A stretch of DNA of 64,000 nucleotides from Bacteroidales bacterium UBA2287 (GTDB lineage: Bacteria; Bacteroidota; Bacteroidia; Bacteroidales; Tenuifilaceae): positions 62,001 to 126,000 of the forward strand of contig DDWL01000021.1 of assembly GCA_002345675.1 (NCBI GenBank), written 5' to 3'. The notes under the pieces are model-generated. The model did not search any database and had not been told where the DNA came from. It saw only the letters and a list, made by a program, of their open reading frames with translations. Both the position numbers and the translations under genes were made by a program. Position 1 is the first letter of the stretch; each line of letters begins with the position of its first letter. This document shows positions 1 through 7,666 of this stretch, piece after piece.

Positions 1-145
1 CCGACCGATACGAAATTTCTGAGTCTAAAAATTCACCCTTTTTAAACTCACGATTTCCCTGACGAATTTCGCTTCGCTCCGATTGCCCAAAGGCATTAAG
101 GGCAATAAAAACTATTGAAATTATAAATATTGATAGTTTATTCAT
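1..145 (-). CDS. BatC-like TPR protein, N-terminal part (runs off the window)
   Basis: The reading frame starts with ATG at 143-145 and is open to the window edge, giving 48 residues. It begins MNKLSIFIISIVFIALNAFG, a signal peptide with a likely cleavage after the AFG segment, followed by QSERSEIRQGNREFKKGEF. The N-x-x-F-K-K-G-E-F stretch is the usual opening of a tetratricopeptide helix pair. It lies 6 bp after batB on the same strand, exactly where Bat operons carry the TPR gene batC. Function (periplasmic scaffold of the Bat complex) is inferred from position and the TPR-like start; the rest of the gene is outside the window. Confidence 0.7.
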   Translation of the reverse strand, partial: MNKLSIFIISIVFIALNAFGQSERSEIRQGNREFKKGEFLDSEISYRS

Positions 146-151
146 ATCACT

Positions 152-1189
152 CTAATTTTTTCGTTCGAACAAATTAATTCGCTCTAACCAGCGATTCTTA
201 CGCTCGAGAATAAAGAAGTCGATAATTATTACAATTAACGCCAACGCAAAGAGGTACTGAAACTGATCGTCGAAGTCGGCATAAACCTTCTCCTTAAACT
301 CAGCCCGCTCCATCCTGTTTATATCATCAAAAAGAGGCATTAGTCCTAACTGGGTATTTGTTGCTCTAACATACTTACCACCACCTGCAACAGCTATTTT
401 CGACAGTGCTTCCTCGTCGAGGCGAGTAACCACAACCTGTCCGTCTTTATCCTTTAAAAAGTCGGAATTACCTCGTGCCGAAGCCACTGGAACAGGAGCA
501 CCTTGTGGCGAACCAATTCCAATTGTATGAATAACTATTCCTTTTTGCGCAGCAACACTTGCCATGTCAACAGGATTATCCTCGTGATTTTCGCCATCGG
601 AAATAATTATAAGCACTTTTTTAGTCTTCTCCTGTGGGCTAAACGAACTTGCAGCAAGATTTATGGCTGCACCAATAGCAGTGCCCTGCTTAGGCACAAT
701 ACCTGGACTAATTGACGAGAGAAACATTTTTGCCGAAACATAATCGCTTGTTACAGGCAATTGAACATAGGCATCGCCAGCAAATACAATAAGTCCAATT
801 CGGTCGTTAGTAAGCCTATCGACCAGCTGCGTAATAGCCATTTTTGCTCGTTCGAGCCTATTGGGTCTAATATCTTGTGCCATCATGCTGTTCGATACGT
901 CGAGGGCAATAATTAGCTCAATACCCTTTCGGTTAACCTCTGTTAACCTCGATCCAAATTGTGGTCCAGCAATACCAAAAATAACAATTGCAGTTACAAG
1001 AAGTGCAATGGAAAATTTAATCCACCCCCTTCGAAACGAAACACCAGGCATTAGCTGCTTAATAATTTCAATATTTCCAAAGGTTGCAATTCGTCTCTTT
1101 CGGTTAAAATGCGAAAGGATATATACCATCAGCAGTGCTGGAATTATGAGCAATAGGTATAAAAATTCGGGATTTGAGAATCGAAACAT
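152..1189 (-). CDS. batB: BatB-like von Willebrand factor A membrane protein
   Basis: A 345-residue protein with two N-terminal membrane segments (about residues 8-26 and 58-75), a VWA domain and a C-terminal membrane helix near 312-330. The metal-ion-dependent adhesion site is intact: DVSNS at 97-101, a TAIG threonine loop and an ISDGEN motif. This N-terminal helix/VWA/C-terminal helix layout is that of the BatA/BatB pair, which is linked to aerotolerance and envelope stress resistance in Bacteroides and Leptospira. It follows batA by 33 bp in the same operon as moxR and the DUF58 gene. BatB is preferred over BatA because it is the second VWA gene and lies next to the TPR gene. Confidence 0.88.
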   Translation of the reverse strand: MFRFSNPEFLYLLLIIPALLMVYILSHFNRKRRIATFGNIEIIKQLMPGVSFRRGWIKFSIALLVTAIVIFGIAGPQFGSRLTEVNRKGIELIIALDVSNSMMAQDIRPNRLERAKMAITQLVDRLTNDRIGLIVFAGDAYVQLPVTSDYVSAKMFLSSISPGIVPKQGTAIGAAINLAASSFSPQEKTKKVLIIISDGENHEDNPVDMASVAAQKGIVIHTIGIGSPQGAPVPVASARGNSDFLKDKDGQVVVTRLDEEALSKIAVAGGGKYVRATNTQLGLMPLFDDINRMERAEFKEKVYADFDDQFQYLFALALIVIIIDFFILERKNRWLERINLFERKN

Positions 1190-1222
1190 ACTGCTTTTGT
1201 TTTCCTTTGTTATTTAACTTAA

Positions 1223-2215
1223 TTACGGAATACTTCTAAGTAGCGTCGACCGAAGGAGCAAGTCGAGAGCAAAAAGGGCAAGAGCAAAAAAAGCAAACCG
1301 ACGATACTCCTCCTGTTTTTTGCTATGCTCGGTAACCTCAATTTTAATACGCTCCATTTTGTCAATTTCGTCGTAAACTGTACTTAGGGCTTTATTGTCT
1401 TCGGCTCTAAAATACTTACCACCAGTCATTTCGGCAATTTGCTTAAGAAGTGCTTCGTCAATTTCAACTTTCATATTCTGATAGCGAACACCAAAGGGAG
1501 TTTGAACGGGATAAGGGGCTTCGCCCTGTGTTCCCACTCCTACTGTGTAAACTCTTACGCCGTAAGTTTTAGCAATCTCAGCAGCCGTAATTGGTGCAAT
1601 TTCGCCCTTGTTATTTACTCCATCGGTTAAAAGAATTATTACCCTGCTTAGAGCATCGCTATCCCTTAGTCGCGAAACGGCGGTTGCTAACCCCGAACCA
1701 ATGGCAGTTCCATCCTCAATAAGACCCGTTTTAATATCCTTAAACAGATTAACAACTGAAACATGATCGGTAGTTAACGGACAAAGCGTAAAACTTTCGC
1801 CTGCAAAAACTACTAACCCTATCCTGTCGGTTTTGCGACCCGAAACAAACTGAATTCCAATATTTTTAGCTGCCTCAATTCTGTCGGGTTTAAAATCGCG
1901 GGCAAGCATACTTGTCGAAATATCGAGAGCTAAAACAATGTCAATTCCTTCGGTTTCAACATTTTTCCATGTGTTTAACGATTGTGGACGAGCCAAAACA
2001 ACTATAATAAAAGCAATTGCTCCCATTCGCAGTGCAAATGGTAAATGACGAAGGTAAACCCTTGGCGATGGAGTAACTCCCGAAAACCCTTTTAGGGTCG
2101 ACAGCTGAATGCTTGCATCGGGGTCGCGCTGACGGAAAATATACCATGCCACCAGCAAAGGAATTGCCAGCAAAAGGTAAAGTAAATTAGGATGTGCAAA
2201 TACTAATCCGCTCAT
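1223..2215 (-). CDS. batA: BatA-like von Willebrand factor A membrane protein
   Basis: A 330-residue VWA protein with N-terminal membrane segments at about 10-27 and 60-75, the MIDAS sequence DISTS at 98-102, the downstream TAIGSG loop and LLTDG, and a C-terminal hydrophobic helix near 305-325. The ATG at 2213-2215 follows the stop of the preceding gene by only 3 bp, so the two are almost certainly co-translated. It is paralogous to the next gene (batB); the two VWA proteins probably work together at the inner membrane with the MoxR ATPase as chaperone. The assignment rests on domain layout and operon order. Confidence 0.88.
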   Translation of the reverse strand: MSGLVFAHPNLLYLLLAIPLLVAWYIFRQRDPDASIQLSTLKGFSGVTPSPRVYLRHLPFALRMGAIAFIIVVLARPQSLNTWKNVETEGIDIVLALDISTSMLARDFKPDRIEAAKNIGIQFVSGRKTDRIGLVVFAGESFTLCPLTTDHVSVVNLFKDIKTGLIEDGTAIGSGLATAVSRLRDSDALSRVIILLTDGVNNKGEIAPITAAEIAKTYGVRVYTVGVGTQGEAPYPVQTPFGVRYQNMKVEIDEALLKQIAEMTGGKYFRAEDNKALSTVYDEIDKMERIKIEVTEHSKKQEEYRRFAFFALALFALDLLLRSTLLRSIP

Positions 2216-2218
2216 AGC

Positions 2219-3253
2219 TTAATTAATCTTTGAAGTTTCGGATGGTAATTCGGGTTTTTCAACTAATTCCTCAGTTACCTTCACTGGTTCAACATTAACT
2301 TCTTTTTCAACTTCAACGGGTTTTGTTTCGTTAACAAAACGATAGGCAAACTTCAGTAGCTCCTCATTCTCCGAAACGGTTGGTATGTACTTCGCAAACT
2401 TTACTAAGTCGGAAAGCGATAGGTTTTCGTAAAGGAAATCTTGTAATTCTTTACTTACAAGATTTTTAGCCTTAACCGTTTGAAGAATTTCAAGAGTTGT
2501 TTGCTCCAATGCAGGAACCTCGAATCGTCCTTCGATATACTCGCGAACAATTTCGGTTACCACCGAGTGGTAATGCTTATGTTTTTCGGTTACCCACAAC
2601 TTTTCATCGGTTACCCCTTTAAGTTTTTTTAAAGCGATAACATGTGCAGGATCAACGGGCTTTTCGAAGAAAAGAATTGGCTTGTTCTGCTTACGACGAA
2701 TAAAATAGTAGACAACAAGTGCAACTAATCCAGCAATTAAAAGAATTAAACCCACCCAACGAGCAATTTCGCCAAATGTAATTGGCTCGGCTAATGGGGG
2801 TTTTATGTCGTAAATGGTTGTAATTGCTGTATCGCGCGGTAATGTTAAAACGGTTAACCACGTGTTCGCAGTTTTGGCAGTATCGGTTATTTCGTTTTCG
2901 CCAAATGGAAGGGCAAATGATGGAATTCGGTGCACCCCACTATCGAACGAAGTAATTAGCATTCTATAAATTAACTCAATTCTATCATTGCCAATTTTTT
3001 GCGTGTCAATTGGTGAAGCATTTATAAGTTCAACCCCAGTAGCCAGCGTGTCGGCAAAATTTGGGAAAAGAACGTTGTACCCTTTGGGCACATTGGCGGT
3101 TACCTTAAACTCAATTTGATCGCCAATGCGAATGGTATCGTGCGACAGCGCGGTTTGAAACGAATACTGAGGCACCTGAGCCGACACATTGATTGCAAGT
3201 AGCGCAATAAAGAGTAAAATGGAAACACTTATTTTTATATTTGCAATTCTCAT
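2219..3253 (-). CDS. Exported single-span Bat-operon protein (BatD/DUF4381-like)
   Basis: A 344-residue protein. Residues 1-25 form a signal peptide ending VSAQ. Then comes a beta-rich extracytoplasmic region (DTIRIGDQIEFKVTANVPKG) resembling the BatD oxygen-tolerance fold, one transmembrane helix at about 165-187 followed by RRKQNK, and a cytoplasmic helical region with an acidic/proline tail. The position between DUF58 and batA is where Bat operons carry BatD or DUF4381-type partners. It lies 11 bp after the DUF58 gene and 3 bp before batA. It probably anchors or senses on the periplasmic side; the exact family name is uncertain. Confidence 0.7.
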   Translation of the reverse strand: MRIANIKISVSILLFIALLAINVSAQVPQYSFQTALSHDTIRIGDQIEFKVTANVPKGYNVLFPNFADTLATGVELINASPIDTQKIGNDRIELIYRMLITSFDSGVHRIPSFALPFGENEITDTAKTANTWLTVLTLPRDTAITTIYDIKPPLAEPITFGEIARWVGLILLIAGLVALVVYYFIRRKQNKPILFFEKPVDPAHVIALKKLKGVTDEKLWVTEKHKHYHSVVTEIVREYIEGRFEVPALEQTTLEILQTVKAKNLVSKELQDFLYENLSLSDLVKFAKYIPTVSENEELLKFAYRFVNETKPVEVEKEVNVEPVKVTEELVEKPELPSETSKIN

Positions 3254-3264
3254 AGTTCAAATAT

Positions 3265-4152
3265 CTACGAACGAAGTTTGAAAAGTTTAATAAGCGGCTT
3301 AACGTAATCCTCATCAGTTGCAATGGCTGTTGAGTCGACCTTGCAACGCGACATTGTTTGCTTAAGCGTAAACTCCGATTTACTCCACCAGTTTGCGTAC
3401 GATTCCCTCACACTTCGACTCGAGGTGTCGACCCAAGTGTAGTTTTCCGACTCGGCATCCTTAAACTTTATAAGTCCTACGGGTGGCATTGTAGCTTCAC
3501 GGGGGTCGTAAACCCTTATAGCCACAACATCGTGCTTATTGCTTGCAATTTTCAGCGCATCTTCAAATCGAGGAACGGAAGTATTCTCGGTAAAATCCAT
3601 AAAGTCGCTAAGAACAAATGCAGTACACCTTTTTTTAATGGCGTTGGTTAAGTACCTCAATGCCTCCGAAAGGTTTGTTCCACGGCTAGTTGGCGTAAAA
3701 TTTATAAGTTCGCGAATAATATGAAGAATATGGGTTCGTCCTTTTTTGGGTGAAATAAAAAGTTCCACCTTGTCGCTAAAAAGTAAAACGCCAATTTTAT
3801 CGTTATTCTGAATTGCCGAAAAACTAAGAACAGCAGCAATTTCGGTAATAACATTCTTTTTTAAGTTATTAGTAGTGCCGAACATTCTCGAGCCGCTTAC
3901 ATCGACGAGCAACATAACGGTAAGTTCGCGTTCCTCTTCAAAAACCTTAATGTATGGAGAATTAAAGCGTGCTGTAACGTTCCAGTCGATGCTTCGTATA
4001 TCGTCGCCATACTGGTACTCACGAACCTCGCTAAAAGCCATGCCGCGACCCTTAAATGCGCTATGGTACTGGCCAGCAAAAATGTGGCGCGATAATCCTC
4101 GCGTTTTAATTTCTATTTTACGAACCCTCTTTAAAAGTTCCGATGCGTCCAC
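3265..4152 (-). CDS. DUF58 domain protein of the MoxR/Bat operon
   Basis: The protein matches the DUF58 family throughout: RKIEIKTRGLSRHIFAGQYH, then GRGMAFSEVREYQYGDDIR and SIDWNVTARFN, followed by a degenerate VWA-like fold containing LLVDVSGS. DUF58 proteins partner MoxR ATPases and are cytoplasmic. I place the start at GTG 4150-4152, because family members normally begin about eight residues before RKIEIKTRG and because the GTG lies 11 bp after the preceding gene. An upstream in-frame ATG at 4203 would add 17 atypical residues and overlap that gene by 40 bp. The role in envelope stress is inferred from operon context. Confidence 0.87.
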   Translation of the reverse strand: MDASELLKRVRKIEIKTRGLSRHIFAGQYHSAFKGRGMAFSEVREYQYGDDIRSIDWNVTARFNSPYIKVFEEERELTVMLLVDVSGSRMFGTTNNLKKNVITEIAAVLSFSAIQNNDKIGVLLFSDKVELFISPKKGRTHILHIIRELINFTPTSRGTNLSEALRYLTNAIKKRCTAFVLSDFMDFTENTSVPRFEDALKIASNKHDVVAIRVYDPREATMPPVGLIKFKDAESENYTWVDTSSRSVRESYANWWSKSEFTLKQTMSRCKVDSTAIATDEDYVKPLIKLFKLRS

Positions 4153-4163
4153 AGTAAATGAAT

Positions 4164-4586
4164 TTAATGTTTTAGCGGTAGAGTAGCCACAGTTATAAAC
4201 CACTCCCCTTTTCGTAGAAAGACTTCGTACTCCTTACCCTCGTGCTTTTCAATCCACCTAAGTTCTCCAGCGGGTTGTAAGCGATTATCGAGGTCGGATT
4301 TTAGCTTGTTAAAAAGCCAAGTATTGTACATTCGCGAAACCGAAGTGCATTTGCCCTTTGCATTTAAAACGAATAAAAGAGTTTGCTCTTCGAAAGTATT
4401 CTCAAACTTTATAAAACTTCTGTCGCCATTTTCAACCTCTTTTATGAAAATAAACCCCGACAAATTGTTTCGTACCTTTTCTCGTATTTCATCCTTATGA
4501 AGTCCAATATAGTTCTGTCCTGCCGCGCTTTGAAAAATCAAAACGAAGGCGAAAAGAGAAAGACAGAATCTCAGGACAAGTTTCAT
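4164..4586 (-). CDS. Small exported protein in the Bat operon, unrecognised
   Basis: A 140-residue protein with a clear signal peptide (MKLVLRFCLSLFAFVLIFQS followed by AAGQ) and a mature domain of about 115 residues with mixed charge. I do not recognise a family. It begins 3 bp after moxR and ends 11 bp before the DUF58 start, so it is transcribed with them. Similar short exported proteins are often found between moxR and DUF58 in Bacteroidota Bat operons, but no function is assigned. The repeated aromatic/charged pattern (SFIKFENTFEEQTLLFVLN, YNTWLFNKLKSDL) suggests a compact alpha/beta domain. Confidence 0.75.
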   Translation of the reverse strand: MKLVLRFCLSLFAFVLIFQSAAGQNYIGLHKDEIREKVRNNLSGFIFIKEVENGDRSFIKFENTFEEQTLLFVLNAKGKCTSVSRMYNTWLFNKLKSDLDNRLQPAGELRWIEKHEGKEYEVFLRKGEWFITVATLPLKH

Positions 4587-4589
4587 AGG

Positions 4590-5591
4590 CTAGGGTACTT
4601 CAATAGTATTGAGAATTTCGGTTATAATATCTTCGGTTGTAATATTCTCGGCTTCGGCCTCGTAGGTTAGCCCAATTCGGTGGCGTAGCACATCGTGGCA
4701 AACGCTACGAACATCTTCGGGAATTACGTAACCCCTGCGCTTAATAAAGGCGTAAGCCTTCGATGCTAGGGCAAGGCTAATACTTGCACGTGGCGAACCA
4801 CCGTAAGCAATCATTGGTTGAAACTTTTCCAACTTGAATTCCTTTGGAAAACGAGTAGCAAAAACTATGTCGAGAATATATTTTTCAATTTTCTCATCCA
4901 TGTAAACATCGCGAACAACGCTACGAGCTCTTACTATTTCCTCGGGTTTAATTACCCTTTCGGCTTTTGGGAAGGTTGCTGCAGCGTTCATGCGCATAAT
5001 CAGCTTTTCCTCTTCAACCTTTGGGTAGGTAATTTTAACCTTTAGCATAAATCGGTCCACTTGTGCCTCGGGCAGCGGATAAGTTCCCTCCTGCTCAATG
5101 GGGTTTTGGGTTGCCATAACAAGGAAAGGGCTTGGCAGCATAAAAGTTTCGTCGCCAATGGTTACATGGCGTTCCTGCATTGCCTCGAGCAAAGCACTCT
5201 GAACCTTAGCAGGGGCGCGGTTTATTTCGTCGGCCAAAACAAAGTTTGTAAAAATTGGCCCTTTTTTAACGTGAAATTCTTCCTTTTTTTGGCTGTAAAC
5301 CATTGTTCCAACAAGATCGGCAGGAAGAAGGTCGGGGGTAAACTGGATGCGAGCAAACCCCGCATCGATGGTATTGGCAAGTGTGTTTATGGCTAATGTT
5401 TTTGCCAAACCTGGAACCCCTTCGAGCAAAATATGCCCATCGGCCAAAAGGCCTATTAGTAACGATTCCACAAGGTGTTTTTGGCCAACAATCACCTTGC
5501 CCATTTCCATATTAATAATGTCGACAAATGAACTTTCGAGTCTAATGCGCTCGTTTAGTTCTTTAATGTTAACGGTTGCTGTTTCGTTCAT
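4590..5591 (-). CDS. moxR: MoxR family AAA+ ATPase
   Basis: A 333-residue AAA+ protein of the MoxR/RavA clade. Walker A is GVPGLAKT at 58-65, Walker B/DExx is LADEINRAPAK at about 119-129, and sensor 1 lies in the MATQNPIEQEGTYPLPEAQ segment that is diagnostic of MoxR. The C-terminal lid domain is present, so it is full length. It is the first gene of the Bat operon and probably acts as a chaperone that activates the VWA proteins downstream. The 100-bp region upstream contains no perfect promoter match that I could see. MoxR is a paralogous family, so the symbol is used in its general sense. Confidence 0.93.
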   Translation of the reverse strand: MNETATVNIKELNERIRLESSFVDIINMEMGKVIVGQKHLVESLLIGLLADGHILLEGVPGLAKTLAINTLANTIDAGFARIQFTPDLLPADLVGTMVYSQKKEEFHVKKGPIFTNFVLADEINRAPAKVQSALLEAMQERHVTIGDETFMLPSPFLVMATQNPIEQEGTYPLPEAQVDRFMLKVKITYPKVEEEKLIMRMNAAATFPKAERVIKPEEIVRARSVVRDVYMDEKIEKYILDIVFATRFPKEFKLEKFQPMIAYGGSPRASISLALASKAYAFIKRRGYVIPEDVRSVCHDVLRHRIGLTYEAEAENITTEDIITEILNTIEVP

Positions 5592-5732
5592 TGTTTTAAT
5601 ACGTTTAAAAATTTAGTTTCGTTTAAACATACGTCCTTAACACATAAAATTAGTGCCCCGCAAATTTGTAGATAATTCGGGGTTTTTGAAGTTAAAAAGC
5701 GTTAAAAAATGGTAAGAAATGTAAAGGAGGCC

Positions 5733-5864
5733 GAAGTCGGAAGTCGGAAGTTCGCAGTCGGCAGTCGGCAGTCTTCAGTTCCCAGTCTTCAGCCTGCAAC
5801 CGATAACCGATTACCGATAACCGATAACTGATAACTGATAACTGATAACTGATAACCGAGAACC
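5733..5864. repeat. Heptanucleotide tandem repeat, 19 units
   Basis: A 132-bp array with an unbroken 7-bp period. The first nine units follow a gAAGTCg/gCAGTCg pattern and the last ten a gcAACCG/ATAACYG pattern, but both halves stay in the same 7-bp phase. It lies between the start of moxR and the end of the membrane protein gene at 5870. A reading frame through the array gives a low-complexity peptide of the SYQLSVIS type, a known artefact of such repeats, so it is not annotated as a gene. It resembles the short tandemly repeated heptamers known from cyanobacteria and other genomes. Confidence 0.9.
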
Positions 5865-5869
5865 TTAAG

Positions 5870-6379
5870 CTACTGCTCTTTTCTTTTAAAAAGTAATGCC
5901 AAGTATGCACTAAAAACGAGAGTAGTAATTACCTGAATGTAAATTGGGGTAGAAACCAGAGGTGAGTTAGGTAAAACTGCAAAACTAATTAAGGCAAACT
6001 TAATAGCGTAATACGCTGCCTTGCTAATTATAATGGAACTAATAATTGCAACAAAAGCCTTTCCTGTGCGGTTAAAAATGAAATAGAAGAACCAAACATT
6101 AAGAAGCAATTCAGCAGTAATAAGAATCATTTTTGGAAAGTAAGGGTGAGCCGATACCAAAAAACTGAAAAGCGGCAGGGTTAACGCAATTACATAAGCA
6201 TTCGACTTATTTGTATGAACAAGCGCCAAAACCAGCATTATTCGCATTGGTTCAATGTAATAAAGGGGCAAACCCACCATGTGCGAAATGGTTGGAATAA
6301 AGTAAATAAATGCTAACGAAACAATATTAAAAAGAACATAAAGTCCTGTTTTTCGCTGGGTAAGAGATAGTGTGTTCAT
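5870..6379 (-). CDS. Integral membrane protein, ECF S-component-like
   Basis: A 169-residue protein made almost entirely of five or six transmembrane helices (about 13-31, 43-60, 62-78, 82-102, 107-130, 145-163) with the basic tail FKRKEQ. The size and helix number fit the substrate-binding S component of an energy-coupling factor transporter, but no vitamin-specific motif is recognisable. The C-terminal codons lie directly beside the heptamer repeat. No ECF A or T component is adjacent. The ECF idea is a weak structural inference; membrane location is well supported. Confidence 0.6.
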   Translation of the reverse strand: MNTLSLTQRKTGLYVLFNIVSLAFIYFIPTISHMVGLPLYYIEPMRIMLVLALVHTNKSNAYVIALTLPLFSFLVSAHPYFPKMILITAELLLNVWFFYFIFNRTGKAFVAIISSIIISKAAYYAIKFALISFAVLPNSPLVSTPIYIQVITTLVFSAYLALLFKRKEQ

Positions 6380-6463
6380 ATTATAATGTTTTTCAATTTG
6401 AACCTTATTAAACCAATAGGTTTAAAATATTCCTCAATTTTAAAAAGTTTAATACTTCTTGAA

Positions 6464-7666
6464 TTACCACTCTGCCACATATGCAGCTGGCGAATCGAGA
6501 ACCTGAATGCGTTCTGAAATTTTAATTCCTACGGCGCTATTTTCTAAAAGTGCATCAACAACTTCATTTGTTTTTTCGGCAGAAACATTAAAACTACTAA
6601 GAACTAACGATGAAACTTTGTGCTGTTTACCCGACATTAAAATTTTCACTCTTGACACTGTTGATGAAGTTGCGCCAGCTTTCATACCTGCTTTTTTAAT
6701 AATGCCTTCGGTGTCTTCATCAGACACTACAGAAATTTCACAGCTATCGTTAGGCAGCCACAATTTGTTATCAACTTTATCGGCCCCCCCTGTGTCTAAC
6801 CTTTTACGCCAAACTGTATTGCCTTTTACCTGATCAATTGCAGCAATAATTTGTTCCATGCTTGCAGCATACTCTTGCCTACCCATTCGAAGCCGAGTGT
6901 CAACCAATCCGTAACTTATAGGAGTTTGATAAATATATCCTCTACCAGGCCTGTCAAGCCTACCCTCTTCGAGCAAAAGTTTAACAATACTTTCGGCATC
7001 CTGCTCGGGCATAACTAAATGAACAACTTCTTTTTCGGGCGAAATGGTAATTCGAATTAATCCCAACTGATCTCGTAAATCGCTACTTGTTCCATGAGTT
7101 ATTAGAGGAACACAAACACCTAAATCGAGTGCTACTTTTGCAAGTTTATCGCCACTTCCGGGTACGGATAATACACAAATAACATACGACATTCTATGAA
7201 GGTAAGGAATATCGTGACTAACCGATTGGTCGTCTTCGTTAAAGGTTACAAATGCGGGTTCCTTTTTTGTGAACTCTATTAAATCTTGTGCAAAAATCGA
7301 CCCTCTTCCAGGCACATCAAAACCACCAGCTTTCACAAGGTAATCCATTACCTGCTTCGATTGCTTGCGCTGAACTGTAAACCTAAACACATCGACAGGT
7401 GTATTTTGCAAGGTGATAGTTTTGCCAGGTAAACCAAATTTTCGGGGCTGAATAAACTCTCTAGTATTTCTACCAGTTTCAACAAAAATGGAATTTATGC
7501 CTAGGCTAAAAATCTGATCAACGACCCTATCGCTAAATAGTTTATTAACAATGCACGTAATTCGGCTAACCCTATGTGGCGAATGGGTTCCCTTATTAAG
7601 TTGTGTTTTCCAAACTGCTCGTGAAGGGGAAACCACTTTTTGATGGCTGCTATTTTCGTTATTCAT
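6464..7666 (-). CDS. PII-like signalling protein partnered with DUF1538 protein
   Basis: A 400-residue soluble protein with two visible PII-like (GlnB-fold) repeats. Repeat one is at about 32-132, ending VPGRGSIFAQDLIEF; repeat two is at about 155-258, ending RPGRGYIYQTPI. The G-R-G-x-I-(F/Y) end is the PII C-terminal signature. The last 120 residues (VWRKRLDT to the end) may be a third, diverged domain. The T-loop tyrosine region of classical GlnB is absent. Its start overlaps the end of the DUF1538 gene by 8 bp, so the two are translationally coupled. It probably binds a nucleotide or small metabolite to gate the membrane partner; this is inference. Confidence 0.72.
   Translation of the reverse strand: MNNENSSHQKVVSPSRAVWKTQLNKGTHSPHRVSRITCIVNKLFSDRVVDQIFSLGINSIFVETGRNTREFIQPRKFGLPGKTITLQNTPVDVFRFTVQRKQSKQVMDYLVKAGGFDVPGRGSIFAQDLIEFTKKEPAFVTFNEDDQSVSHDIPYLHRMSYVICVLSVPGSGDKLAKVALDLGVCVPLITHGTSSDLRDQLGLIRITISPEKEVVHLVMPEQDAESIVKLLLEEGRLDRPGRGYIYQTPISYGLVDTRLRMGRQEYAASMEQIIAAIDQVKGNTVWRKRLDTGGADKVDNKLWLPNDSCEISVVSDEDTEGIIKKAGMKAGATSSTVSRVKILMSGKQHKVSSLVLSSFNVSAEKTNEVVDALLENSAVGIKISERIQVLDSPAAYVAEW

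Noticed and set aside
3265..4203. Long form of the DUF58 protein from the ATG at 4203
   Set aside because: Adds 17 residues absent from the family and overlaps the upstream gene by 40 bp; the GTG at 4152 fits better.
5692..5910. A 72-codon open frame on the minus strand across the heptamer array
   Set aside because: It translates the 7-bp repeat into a low-complexity peptide (SYQLSVIS type), a common artefact; no other coding sign.
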